Made by a program: the position numbers and the translations under genes. 64,000 bases of DNA from Costus lasius. Lineage: Eukaryota > Streptophyta > Magnoliopsida > Zingiberales > Costaceae. The notes beneath the pieces were generated by a model that was not told where the DNA came from, did not search any database, and saw only the letters and a list, made by a program, of their open reading frames with translations. The DNA is taken from contig CM050452.1 in the NCBI GenBank assembly GCA_027563935.2, positions 32,124,850 to 32,188,849 of the forward strand. Reading direction: 5' to 3'. Shown piece by piece: positions 19,756 to 32,077 of the stretch (positions within the stretch are counted from its first letter, which is position 1; every line of letters begins with the position of its first letter).

Positions 19756-22700
19756 CTCTCTACTCCTATGACATGGGTATTGGATACCGCATGTGAAGCT
19801 CATATTTGTACAAATATGCAAAGGCTCAGAAAGGGTAGATCGGTAAGGCCTAGAGAGATTGACCTACGGATAGGTAACAGGGCACAAGTTGCTGCTGTTG
19901 CTATAGGAGTTTCTCTCCCTGCCTTTAGGACTTTAGTTAAAGCTAGACAATTGCTATTATGTACCTTCCCTTACCAAAACATTGTATCCACTCCTTGCTT
20001 GGCAAAGAAAGGATTTAAGTTTGAAATAAAAGAGAACTTATGTTCTTTTTCTTTTGCAAACATATTTTAGAGGAAGGGTACTTTATGCAATGGTCCCCAT
20101 GTCTTGGACATGGATAGCTCTATTTGTAACATAAATAATAAAAGGACCAAACTGAGTGGTTCAGTTGGTGCTTTCCTACGGCATTGTCGATTAGCCCATA
20201 TAAATAAGAATCGCATTCGACAACTCCATGCAAATGGGTTGTTAGATTCGAGTTCCTTGGAGGAACTTGATACATGTGAGACTTGTTTATTAGGGAAAAT
20301 GACAAAGGCAACCTTCACCAAGACTGGTGAGAGGGCAGGAGGTTTATTAGATCTCATACACACTGATGTGTGTGGGCCTTTCAATAAACAAGCCAGAGGA
20401 GGGTACAACTACTTCATCGCGTTTACTGATGACTTCAGTAGATATGGTTGTGTCTATCTGATGAGACATAAGTCTGAATCCTTTGAGAAATTTAAGGAGT
20501 TTAGACATGAAGTAGAGAACCAGCTTGGTAGATCCATTAAGGCTCTTCGATCAGATCGTGGTGGAGAGTACCTGAGCGGTGAGTTCTTTGACTATTTGAG
20601 AGAGTGTGGGATCATATCCAAACTCGCTCCTCCTGAAATACCTCAATGGAATGGTGTGTCTGAAAGGAGAAATCGAACCTTGTTGGACATAGTTCAATCT
20701 ATGATGAGTCATGCAAACTCTACCTCCCTCATTCTGGGGACATGCAATTAAGACAGCTTCTCTAATACTGAATAATGTTCCATCTAAGAGTGTCTCAAAG
20801 ATTCCATATGAGGTATGGAGTGGGAGACGCCCTAATCTCACTTTTATCAGGATCTGAGGATGTAAGGCTTATGTCAAATGTCAGGATTCTAGCAAGCTAG
20901 AACCTAGATCTGATAAGTGTATGTTTGTGGGGTACCCTAAGGAGACTAAGGGTTACTACTTCTATGTTCCCGCCGAGAATAAAGTTTTTGTTGCTCGGGG
21001 TGCTGTCTTTCTAGAGAAAGAATTTCTCATGAAAGAAGTTAGTGGGAGGAAGTTTGACTTGGATGAGGACCAAGTGCAACCACAAGACAAAGAGATGGAA
21101 TCCGAGACACCTGCACCGGTTGCTGTACAACCTGAGGCTCAGACACAGGTCCCACGTAGGTTTGGGAGGATTCGTCGTGCACCTGAGAGGTATGGGTCGC
21201 TGCCGACCCAACACGACGAGATCCTCATCATTAAGGATGAACCCAGAACCTATGATGAGGCGGTCAGTAGACCGGACTTCGAGAGATGGCTTGACGCCAT
21301 GCGATCCGAGATGGATTCCATGTCGGCTAACCAAATATGAGATTTGGTTGAGCTGCTTGATGGGGTAAAACCCATAGGGTCTAGATGGGTCTTCAAGAGG
21401 AAGACAGACATGGATGGCAATATAGTTACCTATAAGGGTAGACTAGTGGCTAAAGGATTTAAACAAGTCCACGGGGTGGACTATGATGAAACCTTCTCGC
21501 CAGTTGCTATGATCAAATCCATTCGGATTCTGCTTGCTATAGCTGCATATCATGACTATGAGATATGACAGATGGATGTGAAGACAGTGTTCCTTAACGG
21601 GAAGCTAACTGAGGATGTGTATATGTCACAACCTGATGGCTTCATCCATCCTGCAGAGGCTAATAAGGTCTGCAGGCTAAAGAAATCCATTTATGGATTA
21701 AAGCAAGCATCTTGAAGTTGGAATCTTCGATTTGATGAAGCCGTGAGAGATTATGGCTTTATCAAAAGTGAAAATGACGCCTGTGTATACAGAAAATTCA
21801 GTGGGAGCTTAGTGACTTTTTTGGTCATGTATGTCGATGACATACTGCTCATCGGAAACGACATCCCTAGTCTTCAAGCTATGAAGAAATGGTTAGGGAA
21901 GTGTTTCGAGATGAAGGACTTAGGGGAGGCTACCTACATTCTGGGCGTGAGGATCTACTGGGATAGATCCAAGAGGCTCTTGGCCCTTAGTCAGAGTACC
22001 CACATTGATAAGGTCCTGGAGAGGTTCAACTTGGAGCAATCCAAGAAAGGATACCTTCCAGTGAGAGATGGCCTTACTCTCTTAAAGAGCCAGTGTCCTA
22101 CAACACAGGCTGCGAGGGATAACATGAGTCGAATTCCCTATGCTTCAGCAGTGGGATCAATCATGTATGCAATGCTGTGTACTAGACCAGATGTGACTTA
22201 TACTGTAAGCATAACCAGCCGATACCAATCCAATCCAGGTCTGCAGCACTGGGTGGCTGTAAAGAATATCCTTGAGTATCCTGAAAAGGACTAAGGATTT
22301 ATTCTATATAGTCTACGGGGACTGGAAGAGCTCAGTGTGCAGGGCTTCATTGATGAGTCGATCCAGTCTGATCCTGACGACTTCAGATCGCAGACCAGCT
22401 ATTTGTTTAAGATGGTTGGAGGTGCTGTATGCTGGAAGAGCTTCAAGCAATCCACCATAGCTAATTCTACAACCGAAGCGAGTATGTGGTTGCTTCTGAG
22501 GTAGCCAATGAAGCCGTTTAGATCAGGAAGTTCTTTTCTGAACTTCAGGTGGTTCCAAGTGCAATGGATCCCATTGAGCTCTACTATGACAACAATGGGA
22601 ACAGCACATACTAAGGAACCACGATCTCATCAAAGGTCCAAACACATGCTCAGGAGATTTCACCTGATCAGAGAGATCATTGACAGAGGTGATGTCAAGA

Positions 22701-22813
22701 TTAGCATAATTGACACAGAGAGCAATCTAGCAGACCCACTGACCAAGGCTTTGGCGCAGCAGAAGCATGATGGTTGTACTAGAGATATGGGGTTGAGGTT
22801 GCTCAACCTCTAG
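19756..22813 (+). pseudogene. E2: decayed protease-integrase-RT-RNase H
   Basis: This continues E2 gag-pol after E3. Protease DTACEAH is at about 19780-19810, pre-integrase at 20140-20300, integrase at 20330-20750 with DVCGPF, LRSDRGGEY and GVSERRNRT kept, reverse transcriptase at 21290-22000 with YVDDI near 21829, and RNase H at 22270-22800. Nonsense codons replace tryptophan or arginine at 20854, 21338, 21566, 21713 and 22519; four change a TGG and one changes CGA to TGA. Frameshifts occur near 20065, 20740, 22275 and 22480. The remains identify the family but cannot give a polyprotein. Confidence 0.9.
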
Positions 22814-22818
22814 GTCTT

Positions 22819-22834
22819 AGTGCAAGTGGCAGAT
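22819..22834 (+). other. E2 polypurine tract
   Basis: AGTGCAAGTGGCAGAT precedes the 3' LTR. One G of the usual GTGGGAGAT is a C here. Confidence 0.65.
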
Positions 22835-24784
22835 TGTTTGTGTATATGCCCTAGGACCTAGTTTTGGTCCATCTTTGTACTACTTGACTCTGATATTCAT
22901 ATATCTTTCTGGCATTGTCGTTATCATTGTTTGTCTACACCTGTGATTGTGTACTTACATGATAATGTCCCTGGAGACAGATTGGATCTGTGCTCAAATG
23001 ATTGTCCCCATTCGATGTACCTAAGTGGATATGGGACAGCTCTGGTACTTGTGAGACTGGTATGTGGGCTGGTTAGGCACGTGGTGCTAACGCAGACACA
23101 TGGGTATATCATTGGAGGATATACTGGACTGACCCGCTGTGAGGCTATGACTTGGTGTCATGAGTTATCCTCACAAGTGACAGGAGATGCATTGATCCCT
23201 TGACTTGAGGTCATTGACCATTCTATATGGTAGGGGACTTGCTTTGATACAACCTAACACCTCGCCGTAGTTGGGAGGTAATAACGGTTGTCATTGAGAA
23301 TGTCACGACCCATATGAGAAGGTCAATGGACAGACACAGAATTTGCCCCTTCCTAAGGGAAGTATGATATCCATGGAGCTCCTCTATGGTTCTATGACTG
23401 AAAGTGTATGGCCATACCCAGGTGAGAACCTGATTTAGTCATAATCATGTGATTGGGTGAAAACAAGTGGTGACACACTTGTCCAATCGGATATTGGTTC
23501 GGCAAAGAGACTGTAATGCATCTGTACCTTGTTGCAATGATGGGGATGTCGATGTCGATATCCATTCCGATGACTTGGGTAGCACGATGCACTACTAGGT
23601 GCCACTCACTGCTTGTGGTGACATTTGGTCAGCACTGCCAACGTCAGAGGGACCTACAGGGTCACACACCTTGATACTCGAGTTCTCGTATTGATCGGGA
23701 AGCCTTATGATCGAGTTATTGGATAACTCAGATCTAATTAGGAGATTTCATCAGCGCCAATGGGCCTGATGAGATGGAAGAATGTTATTGGAGCCAAACT
23801 TCATTTTTGGCAGGTTGACCCGTATTTGACCATGGTTGGTCACATTTGGATTAGGGTTGCATTGGATTGGATCCGAATGCTTAATTAACCCATGTGATGA
23901 AGTTTGGGCTAGCTCATTATCCAATGAGGCCCAATAACAAGTTCTCATGAAGAGATGAGAGGCTAAAAGGGTATAATGGAGAGAAACATGAACCATTAAG
24001 CGCCTAGGGGCATAATGGGGTCATGTTGACGCCTTTGCTTCATTATGGAAGTAAAGGGCGCCTCCCCTGTCTTCCTTGGATGGAATGCATGCCTCTATGG
24101 CATGTCTCGGGCTGATATGGTACATGGGCAATTATGGATAGGTTGAATGGAGTTTATGGTAAAGTCTTGGAGACTTTCCTTGTCTCAAACCTCCTCATCC
24201 TAGCCCTACACTTGTCATGATCCTAGCCCTTACCCTAACCGCCTCTTGCCCTATATATGTGACCCTAGCCGCCCCCTCATAAAAGTGTTATTCCTTGGAG
24301 GCGTGAACACATCAAGAGGGTGAGAGTAAGGGGCATTGGCGCAACCATCTTCTTCCATCAAACCCTAGCCGCAAGCTTCTTCCTTTCTTCCTCCTTTGGC
24401 GCAAGAGAAGTAAAGGCTTGGCGGCATTCTCCCTTCTCCTCTCTTCTTCATCAATTGGCGCTTCTACCTTGGAGGTGGCGCAAGCATTCAAGAAGAGAAC
24501 TAAGGCTTGGATCTTCTTCCCGAGGCTAGCACCGGGCGTGGAAGAAGAGGACTCGAGGCATCCGTGTGTGTGAAACTGCAGAGGGCGCATGCTTGGGCGC
24601 CTATCACGACATCGACCTCATCTTGCTCTAAGGTATTTCCTAACTCATCGTGTCGACTCTCTTGCTTGCGATCTTCACTGGGTTTTTGGGACCGGCCTGT
24701 TTCGGGGATATTGCTTCCGCTGTGCAATGTATGTTGTAATCTCTATTTCTGAAAATTATAAAATATCCCCGGGGTTTCCCAACA
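22835..24784 (+). repeat. E2 3' LTR
   Basis: 1950 bp, TGTTTGTG to CCCAACA. It keeps a perfect U5 stem: CGGGGATATT (24703-24712) with AATATCCCCG (24762-24771). Confidence 0.95.
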
Positions 24785-26493
24785 AAGAGAACAAAATATT
24801 TGTTGCTCAAACTGCTATCTCTCTTGAGAAAGTATTTCTTTTGAAAGAAGCTAGTGGGAGTAGATTTGATTTGGACAAGGTCCAGAATCAACCAGAATAT
24901 AATTAGACACAGATGGAGAGCAATATCTCACATACAGGTTGAAAGTCAACCTGAGGTTCGAGTAACACAGGAACCACATAAGTCTGGATCGATTCGATAT
25001 GCTGGGCATAATGAATTTTTCATCATGGATGAACCTAAGACTTATAAGGAAATGGAAGCGGTCGGTGGACCAGATTCCAAGAAATGGCTAAGGGCCATGA
25101 GAACCATAATGGACTCCATGTCTGCTAATCAAGTCTGGGACTTGGATGAACTGCCAAAGGGGTAATTCCCACAGGCTGTAAATAAATCTTCTAGGAAGAT
25201 AGACATGGAAGGTAACATTGTTACCTTGAAAGGCAAGCTAGTGAACAGAAATTTTCGGCAAATTCACTGGGTGGATAATGATGAAATTTTTCACCAATAG
25301 CTGAGTTTTAAGTCCATTAGGGATCTGCTTGTTATAATTGCATGATCAATTATGGCGTGTTGTTATGAAAACTGCCTTTCTTGCACGGACGTCTGAAAAG
25401 ATATCTATAAGGAAATAGCCAGAAGGTTTTCATATCAAGGCCACAAAGATATGCATGGTGTTATGCAAGCATGTTTAAAAGAGCTTGTGTTTACAAGGAG
25501 ATCAGTGGGAGCACCTTAATAGTATTTCTTGTTCTAGATGATTGATGATATTCTCCTCACATGGAATGACATCTCAGCTCTTCACATGGTGAAGAAAAGG
25601 CTTGAGATGTATTTCGAGAAGAATGATCTAGGGAGTGATGCCTACATCCTAGGCATGAGGATCTATAGATAGAGATCCAAGAAAGTCATTGCCCTTTAGT
25701 CAATCTATGTTCATCCAAGAGTTTCTGGAAAGGTTTATATTGGATGATTCCAAATATTGATACCTTCCAGAGAGATATGATCTGACTCTCATGAGGATGT
25801 TGTGTCCTATGACACAGCTAGAGAGTAATAACATGGGTCTAAAATCCTGATACATGGTGTATAGGATGGATCATGTTTTGAGTAATATACATAAGACCAT
25901 TTGTGGCAAATGCTTGGAGCATAGCCAGTAAGTTTCAATCAGATCCTAGTGTTTGACACTGGATAGCTGTGAAAGCAATCCTTATATATACTTGGGAAGT
26001 ATAAAGGATTGAAGTCTAGTCTATGATAGACAGGAAGAATTTTGTGTACAAGGGTACACCGATACTTCGTTCCAGTCTTATGACCACAGCCAGGATTTGC
26101 GCTTTGCCTTATTGTGGTGTTGTGTGCTAAAAGAGCATTATGCAAACCATAGTGGCAAAATTCTACAAATAAAGCTGAGTACATTGCAGCTCCTTGTGGC
26201 AGCCAAGGAAGCAACTTTATTCATTTGAATCTGATTTAGTTCCAGGTGCTTAATGGTCCAGTATAGTTCTTACTAGGGCCATAGCATAAGTGAAGGAACT
26301 TAGTGCTCAGGTATGTACTGCAGCATATCATCTGATCTTAGAGATCATGGATAGGGATGATGATTAAATTTGTTAAAATAAACACAGATAGCAATCTGGA
26401 AAAACCCACTGACATAGCCTCTGGCGCAGCGGAAGCTAAATGGGTCATACTAGAGACATTGGAACTGACTAAACATCAGTTGTCCTTGGTCTT
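24785..26493 (+). pseudogene. E1: decayed reverse transcriptase and RNase H
   Basis: This continues E1 pol after E2. It begins in the connection region between integrase and reverse transcriptase (NKIFVAQTAI), with 24854-25165 still open in another frame. It then shows a reverse-transcriptase trace (IDMEGNIVT near 25200, a damaged DDILL near 25550) and an RNase H trace (YTDTSFQS near 26055), ending just before the polypurine tract. Many stops and frameshifts make it the most decayed pol in the left block, in agreement with its place as the oldest complete insertion there. Confidence 0.85.
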
Positions 26494-26509
26494 AGTGCAT
26501 ATGGGAGAT
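26494..26509 (+). other. E1 polypurine tract
   Basis: GTGCATATGGGAGAT-type purine-rich tract immediately before the 3' LTR. Confidence 0.65.
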
Positions 26510-28473
26510 TGTTGGTGTTTATGCCCTGCAGACCAATGTTTGGACATGGTCGGGCATTGTTTGAATGTACTTTGATGGAATTGTTATTCTTTATAAAGGC
26601 ATGGTCATTATTATGCAGACTTCTCTACCTGCGTTGATGTATTGAGTTGCATATATAATGTCCCAGGAATTTGGATTGGATCCATTCTCATAAGAAATCC
26701 CCAGACAAGGTACCTTAGCAGATATGGGACAGCTTTGGTACATGTGAGACTGGTGTATGGGCTGGTTAACTACGGGGCACAGTAACGCAGACATACAGGT
26801 GCATTGGATGCACTAGAGTGATCCACCGTGAGGATTGACTTGTCTAGTCAACAAGTCAATCTCCCATGCAAGAGGTTTGCGTTGATCCTTAGACTTGAGG
26901 TATTCATGTCTAGATTTGATGATGGGTATGCTTTGATACAGTCTTACGTCTCTCCGTAATTGGGAGATCAAAACGACTGTCATTGGGCATGTCATAAGTC
27001 ACGTAGAGACATGGGTGACCAATAGTAGGATTTGCCCCTTCCTTATTGGAAGCATGATATCCACTTGGGGCGCCCCACCTTATTGGTGCATGACAGGAAT
27101 GTGTGGCCACACTTATTGAGTCATGACCAATGCATTGGATTGATAAACTTGAGACTAATCCAATGGCAGGATATCAGCTTAGGCAAAGGGATCTATAATG
27201 CAATGGGAATCCTCATTGCTTGTTAGGAGTTGTTGCCATAATGACTTAAGTCCTATGATTTGGGTAGTAGTGATGTGTTGCTAGATACCCCTCACTACTT
27301 ATGATGTTTACATCATTGCCATCGTCATATGGATCCTACGGGGTCACACGCAATAAACTCTTGACGTTACTTTAATCAGAGGCCTTAGGATCAAGTTATT
27401 GGATAACTTGGATCCATTTGGAAGATTTCGTCAGCGCCAATGGGCCTGATGAGTTGGAAGAAAGTTATTGGAGCCAAACTTCATTTTTGGCAGGTTGACT
27501 CAAAATTGACCTAGATTGATCACATTTGGATTAGGGTTGCATTGGATTGGATCCAATGGCTTAATCAACCTATGCCATGAAGTTTGGGCTAGCTCATTAT
27601 CCAATGAGGCCCAATAATTAGTTGTCATGAAGAGAGAATTGGCTAAAAGGGTATAATGGGGAGAAGTCTTCACCCATTAGCGCCTAGGGGCATAATGGGG
27701 TGAAGTGGGCGGTTTTGCTTCATTAAGGAAGTAAAAGGCGCCTTGCCCTTTCTCCCTTGATGGAAACCTTGCCTCTAAGGCATGTCTTGGGGCTAATATG
27801 GCTTGAGAACTTTTATGGGAAGTTTCTAGGCGCATATGGATGTTGGGAAGAGGTATATGGTAAAGTCTTAGAGACTTACCTTACCTCAAACCCTAATTTC
27901 TCCCAAGACACCACCCTAGCCGAATTCCTCTTGCTTGTTGCGCCTAGCCCTTCTCCTTGGATGGAAAGAATGCCTCTAAGGCATGTCTTGGGCTGATATG
28001 GCTATTGGGCAAATATGGATAGGTTGAATGAGGTTTATGGCAAAGTGTTGGAGACTTTCCTTACTACAAACCCCTATCATCCTAGCCGCCCACTTGGCAT
28101 GATCTTGGCCCTCCCTAAACCGCCTCTTGGCTTATAAAAGGGACCCTAGCTGCCCCCTCTTAAGGGTTCGAATGCTTGGAGACGTGAACATGCATAGAAG
28201 GGGAGAGCAAGGGCAAAGGGCGACAACATCAAGGTGGCACAACCCTTCTTCCTACTAGTGGCCGCAAGTCTTCTCTTTCCTCTCCTCTTGGCGTGACATG
28301 GAGAAGGACTTGGTGGCGCCACTTCCTCTTACTCTTCCTAAGGGCCGAAACTCTTATTCTCCCTCTTCTCTCTCTAATGGATCCTTGGGACCGGAATATG
28401 TTTCGGGTGTAATGATTCTTCCGCTGCGTCCTGGGACTGCAAAATTTTAAATTACACCCGGTATTCCCTAACA
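26510..28473 (+). repeat. E1 3' LTR
   Basis: 1964 bp, TGTTGGTG to CCCTAACA, followed by the second CGATG. Same architecture as the 5' LTR, with many single-base differences. Confidence 0.95.
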
Positions 28474-28658
28474 CGATGCCAGTCCATAAAATTGGTTCCA
28501 ACCAACTTATCCTTATCAAGGAGTGATTGTAGTGTCAATCCGCTATTGTTCGTTGCCAATGTTCTACAACAACCAAGAAACAACAGATTAGTACAACCTC
28601 GAATCATTTAAACTGGACTTGTTTTAAATGATTATGGCTCCCACTATTTTAATCGGAT
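28474..28658 (-). pseudogene. E0: gag N-terminus and proximal leader
   Basis: This is E0 on the right side of E1, read leftwards. 28479-28559 encodes the start of gag (DKDKLVGTNFMDWHR region). The start codon is lost: the ATG of E8 and E2 is TTG here (28557-28559). Upstream are the acceptor-like TTGTTGTAG and a TACTAAT branch motif, then about 95 bp of leader matching E2 and E8 up to 28658, where the E4 LTR begins. The rest of the leader and the 5' LTR are displaced beyond the window. Confidence 0.85.
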
Positions 28659-29583
28659 TGATTATAGCAATCCACAAGTCCACAGATTTATCGAAGTAAT
28701 AAAAAGATTATCGTTCCCAACGAGGATCTAGCGGTCAAGTACCGATTACATCATCGATCTATATCTAGACAAATCAAAGAGTAGTTTTTGTTTTGAAAAC
28801 TTCTAATGCAAGAAAACAAAAAGATGGTTTTAGGGTTTTGGCTAAAAATCAATTCAGATAAAATCAGGACTTAGGGTTTCACCACGTTGACGATTGTCAA
28901 CTATGAATTTAATAAAAATAAATCTTTGATCAGAAAATTATAGTTTTGAAAGGGATTTTTCCTAAGGTACAGATTACCTCCTCTCAAAGCGTAATCCAAT
29001 ATCTATTTATATTAATTCCCTACTCTCGTGACAATTAACATAAATAGATCCATTAAGTTCTGTGAAAAATCATGCAATCCATCAAGTAAATCTGAACTAC
29101 TCTCGTGATCGGATTCACAGGTTTGAAAAGAATAGATCCGACGTCGCGATTCACCTCTCGGTCCTTCTCGCGACGTCTCAAACGCAATAAAACTTGGCCA
29201 GAGTATTAAAGCGAGATACGTAAAATTCTAATAAAATCAAATCTATAAAATTCATGTAAAAGATTTAAAACAATATTTTTAATCCATGAATCATCAACGG
29301 GCTATTCCCCAAATCCGAAAAATATGGTTTACACGTTCATGTTCAAAACAAACAGCATTTTCATTGATGAAAATCGCATGGAAAGTCAATAAAAATACAA
29401 GAAATCGCTAGACAAGATACTAGAAAGGCTTCCTCTCAATCTGGTGACGAAGATCAACCCTCTAATTCTTCCTTTGCGCGGCTTTCCTGTTCGTTTTCTG
29501 CCCTAGAATTGATTCTCACTGTCACCACCGCCTCCCTTCATTTTTGTGCATAGAAGCCCCCGAAACCCTTCCAAAATCCTTCC

Positions 29584-29590
29584 TTTTATA
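29584..29590 (-). promoter_or_regulatory. E4 LTR TATA box
   Basis: TTTTATA on the plus strand is TATAAAA in element sense, followed by GGAAGG. Confidence 0.6.
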
Positions 29591-29689
29591 GTCTAATCAG
29601 TATAGAACCCATCTAGGAAGGTTTCTGGAGAGTTTGGTTCAATTCTGGTTCGGTTTGGAGTCGAATCGAGTGAGATAAGCAAAGGGGCG

Positions 29690-29900
29690 GAAACTTTCAC
29701 TACTCGTGATGAGTTTACGGCTTCAGCCGTAATTCTTTCTGTGTATAAAAACTCCTATGCATAGAAATATTCACGGACCGTGAAGGATTCACGGCTTCAC
29801 CCATGAAAGTTTCTGTTCATTTCTTTACTTAGCCGCTTTTCACCCTTCGCTCGACGTTGAAATTACGGCTGGCTCCATAATTACGGCCAAGGCCGTGAAT
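29690..29900 (-). promoter_or_regulatory. Cluster of ACGGC palindromes upstream of the E4 TATA box
   Basis: TTACGGCT-TC-AGCCGTAA (29715-29732) is perfect. TTCACGG-A-CCGTGAA (about 29769-29783) and ATTACGGCC-AA-GGCCGTGAAT (about 29879-29899) follow. E5 has a comparable cluster at 32334-32620. Confidence 0.6.
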
Positions 29901-30154
29901 GTTGATTTCTTCACCGTTTTCGCTCCAAATTTGACGTGTAAGCTCGTGATCTCCTCGGGAATCATGCTTTGGCTTCAAAACTCTCGAAATTCATCGTTTT
30001 TGTGCCATTTTACCTACATTTTCATAAAAACCAAGAAAAGTGAAGATTCTGTGCAAAGTGAGTAAAAACACTAAAATTTGCATAAAATCATTCAATTAAG
30101 CCCAAAATATGATCTAAAACATAGGCAAAAACATGGTGTAAATGCAACGCATCA

Positions 30155-31666
30155 AAATACCCTAGACATAAAATTTTGCTTGTCCTTAAGCAATACTGTG
30201 ATATGTATAAAGAATGTAAAGATAAGGAACTCTCATTTGTTTTTGCCCCTAATAATATCCTTAGTCCACAGATTAAGTAATCAATTTTTCAAACTTAAGT
30301 AATTCAAGAAAAATCATAATAGAGATAAACTCTCAAGAGGGGTACAATCCAGAAAGATAAAATTCACAATTCATGTCATAATATTCATTATTCGCACACT
30401 AGATATCACATACTTTCAACTTAATAAATCTATCTTACTCAATAGACAAAAATTTATTTCAAGAATCTTGGTGATGTTAAAGATAAGAGATTTTTAATGC
30501 AATTTGGTCTTTAAACGGTTATATGCCCTTTCCTGTTAGCATCATAACATTGTTTAAAGTATACTACGGAGTAGTATAATTTAACTCATAGTCTCAATCA
30601 TGAAAGTCAGCGGAGTTGTCCACATAACCTACAACTTTCTCTTTTTCTCCCCTTTTTTTCATTATTATACTTCAATTCATGTCTTAGGTACCACTGCCAA
30701 ATTTAGCAGTGCCAAGTAGATGAGTCTTTTCTCTTTTTTTTTTCAATCAAATCTGTATGGAGAAAGCTGGCCAGTGTTAACTTATGACCTCAAATCATGC
30801 AACCAGAGGAGTTGGAGCAAATCTCAATTTAAAGATATATCACCAAATTCTATTCATAAAAATTTTCATCAAGAAAAAATAGATAAATTAAACTTCAAGT
30901 AACAAGATATCATGCATGCGTCGTATGAACATATAACAATTCACATATGCATTTTATCATTACTAGAATTGAATTTACTCAATAATTTAAATCTACATGA
31001 AATTTCAAAAATTTCCTATGTCATCAAATGAATCACTCAAAATGTTTCTTAAGTCTAGAATTAAGGATAAAACAAATTTGATTATCCTTAACAATCATAA
31101 ACATTCAAAATTCATATCTATAAAGCTTTGAAGAAAAAGCAATATATGAAGGACACCCTAGACTTAGATTGTTGCATATACATAAAGTTTAAATCAATTT
31201 ATAATGAATTTCAGAAAAATTCTGCAGGAATTCCCTTTATAATGTGAGCAAAGCCCTATACAGTTATATAAAAAATGAGAACATGACTTAGAAAAATCTA
31301 GAAACTATATCACATCAAAGATAATCATATTTTACAATGTAAACAAGTTTCAAACATTAAATACCATCATGTTTCACTATCAAAATCATATCTACCATAC
31401 TCACAAAGAAAATGTCATCACGACGGTCGGTATATGATTCTTGGCTGCACCCATGATTGTTTCGATCGGCATCTATCTTTCAAGTAAAAATCTTCTAAAA
31501 CTTTCTATATATAAAACCACTTATTAAAAGATTTTCTATCAATAAAAATTTATCAATACATGCTGCCAAAATTTATTAAAATTTAAAGAGAATTAAAAAC
31601 TAAAACTAAGAGTGGTAAAAATAAAAAATTTGGATTGCCTCCCAACAAGCGCTTGTTTAAGGTCAT
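30155..31666 (-). other. E4 3' untranslated region, AT-rich
   Basis: 1.5 kb of AT-rich DNA between the last reading frame of E4 and its 3' LTR. I see no gene; open frames here are short and of low complexity. The conserved GGATTGCCTCCCAACAAGCG block lies near 31632. Confidence 0.65.
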
Positions 31667-32077
31667 TACCTTGACCAATGCTTCATGTCATGGTGGAGTT
31701 GGTGAGTCAGTGCCATAGTAGAGAGCATATAACTTCTTCTTTTCCTTCGTCGCAAGAGTGTGTCCACCAAAGTATATTTCCAGTGAAACAGGTGGATCCA
31801 TGTTGCAGTGATCAGTACATGCATAAAAAAACAAGAGTTAAAATCATGCAAAGAATAATCAATAATTTTCCTATATTTATCCAAGAGTAATATCATGCAT
31901 TCTTCCTTTAGATTTACATTAGCATTTGGAAGAAGATTAGAATTAAGATCAAAGAATTCATACCCTGGATTGATTAAGAAGCTTTCAAATTTAATTTTTG
32001 GTTTTTCAGTTACCTCTATGCTAATGGGATCAATAATCTCATGTGTTATCTTTTTTTGGGTACCTGTGGTAGCATTT
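31667..32077 (-). pseudogene. E4: C-terminal fragment of an unidentified element ORF
   Basis: An open frame runs leftwards from the E5 insertion (32077) to a TAA stop at 31667, about 136 codons, without an early start: it is the tail of a longer frame cut by E5. It contains an acidic/aromatic part (KFESFLINPGYEFFDLN), a stretch DYSLHDFNSCFFMHVL, a hydrophobic WIHLFHW and a basic RRRKRR near the end. I do not recognise a domain and find no integrase or RT motif. Its position before the conserved CAAGCGCTTG block suggests the last ORF of a gypsy-type or non-autonomous element. Confidence 0.55.

Larger units (their letters stand above)
6499..24784 (+). mobile_element. E2: Ty1/copia LTR retrotransposon, decayed, split by E3
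   Basis: Both LTRs are 1950 bp (6499-8448 and 22835-24784), flanked by AAGAG. A Met-tRNA primer site at 8450 shows plus orientation. Internal sequence is 8449-10623 plus 19756-22834. Gag has a large internal deletion and pol has frameshifts and at least five nonsense codons. The LTRs differ by dozens of substitutions and small indels, for example TGTTGGTG against TGTTTGTG at the start. Nesting shows that it inserted after E1 and before E3. E8 is a related but distinct copy in opposite orientation. Confidence 0.95.
1463..28473 (+). mobile_element. E1: Ty1/copia LTR retrotransposon, old, split by E2
   Basis: E1 is bounded by LTRs of 1964 bp each (1463-3426 and 26510-28473) that start with TG and end with CA, and by a CGATG target duplication. 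An initiator-Met tRNA primer site follows the left LTR, so the element reads to the right. Its own internal sequence is 3427-6498 plus 24785-26509; the rest is E2 with E3 inside. The coding part is heavily decayed. The LTRs differ at many positions, for example TGTTAGTG against TGTTGGTG at the start, so it is not a recent insertion. I place it near the Angela-like copia group from LTR length, primer site and coding similarity to its neighbours; this placement is an inference. Confidence 0.95.
28659..30154 (-). repeat. E4 3' LTR
   Basis: About 1496 bp. In element sense it starts TGATGCGTTGCATT (right end) and ends TTGCTATAATCA (left end). A TATA box TATAAAA lies at plus-strand 29584-29590. Upstream of it is a cluster of ACGGC palindromes (29690-29900). 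Its 3' end resembles that of the E5 LTR (TTATTACTTCGA shared), so the two are related families. Ends are set by eye. Confidence 0.75.
28659..32077 (-). mobile_element. E4: Ty3/gypsy-type LTR element, 3' part only
   Basis: Minus-oriented element with an LTR at 28659-30154, a long AT-rich 3' untranslated region and the end of a reading frame cut by E5 at 32077. The LTR terminus lies in E0 leader after CGGAT (28654-28658), the expected target duplication; its partner would be outside the window. A block near 31628-31665 (reverse complement of CAAGCGCTTGTTGGGAGGCA) is one I recall from many plant gypsy elements of the Athila/Tat type just after the last gene. Class placement is therefore moderate. 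Confidence 0.75.

Noticed and set aside
21011..21334. Antisense frames over pol (also 43140-43466 and 14861-15184)
   Set aside because: They are opposite-strand shadows of the conserved pol frame.
30078..30902. Small genes in the AT-rich E4 3' region
   Set aside because: The frames are short, low in complexity and without recognisable motifs.
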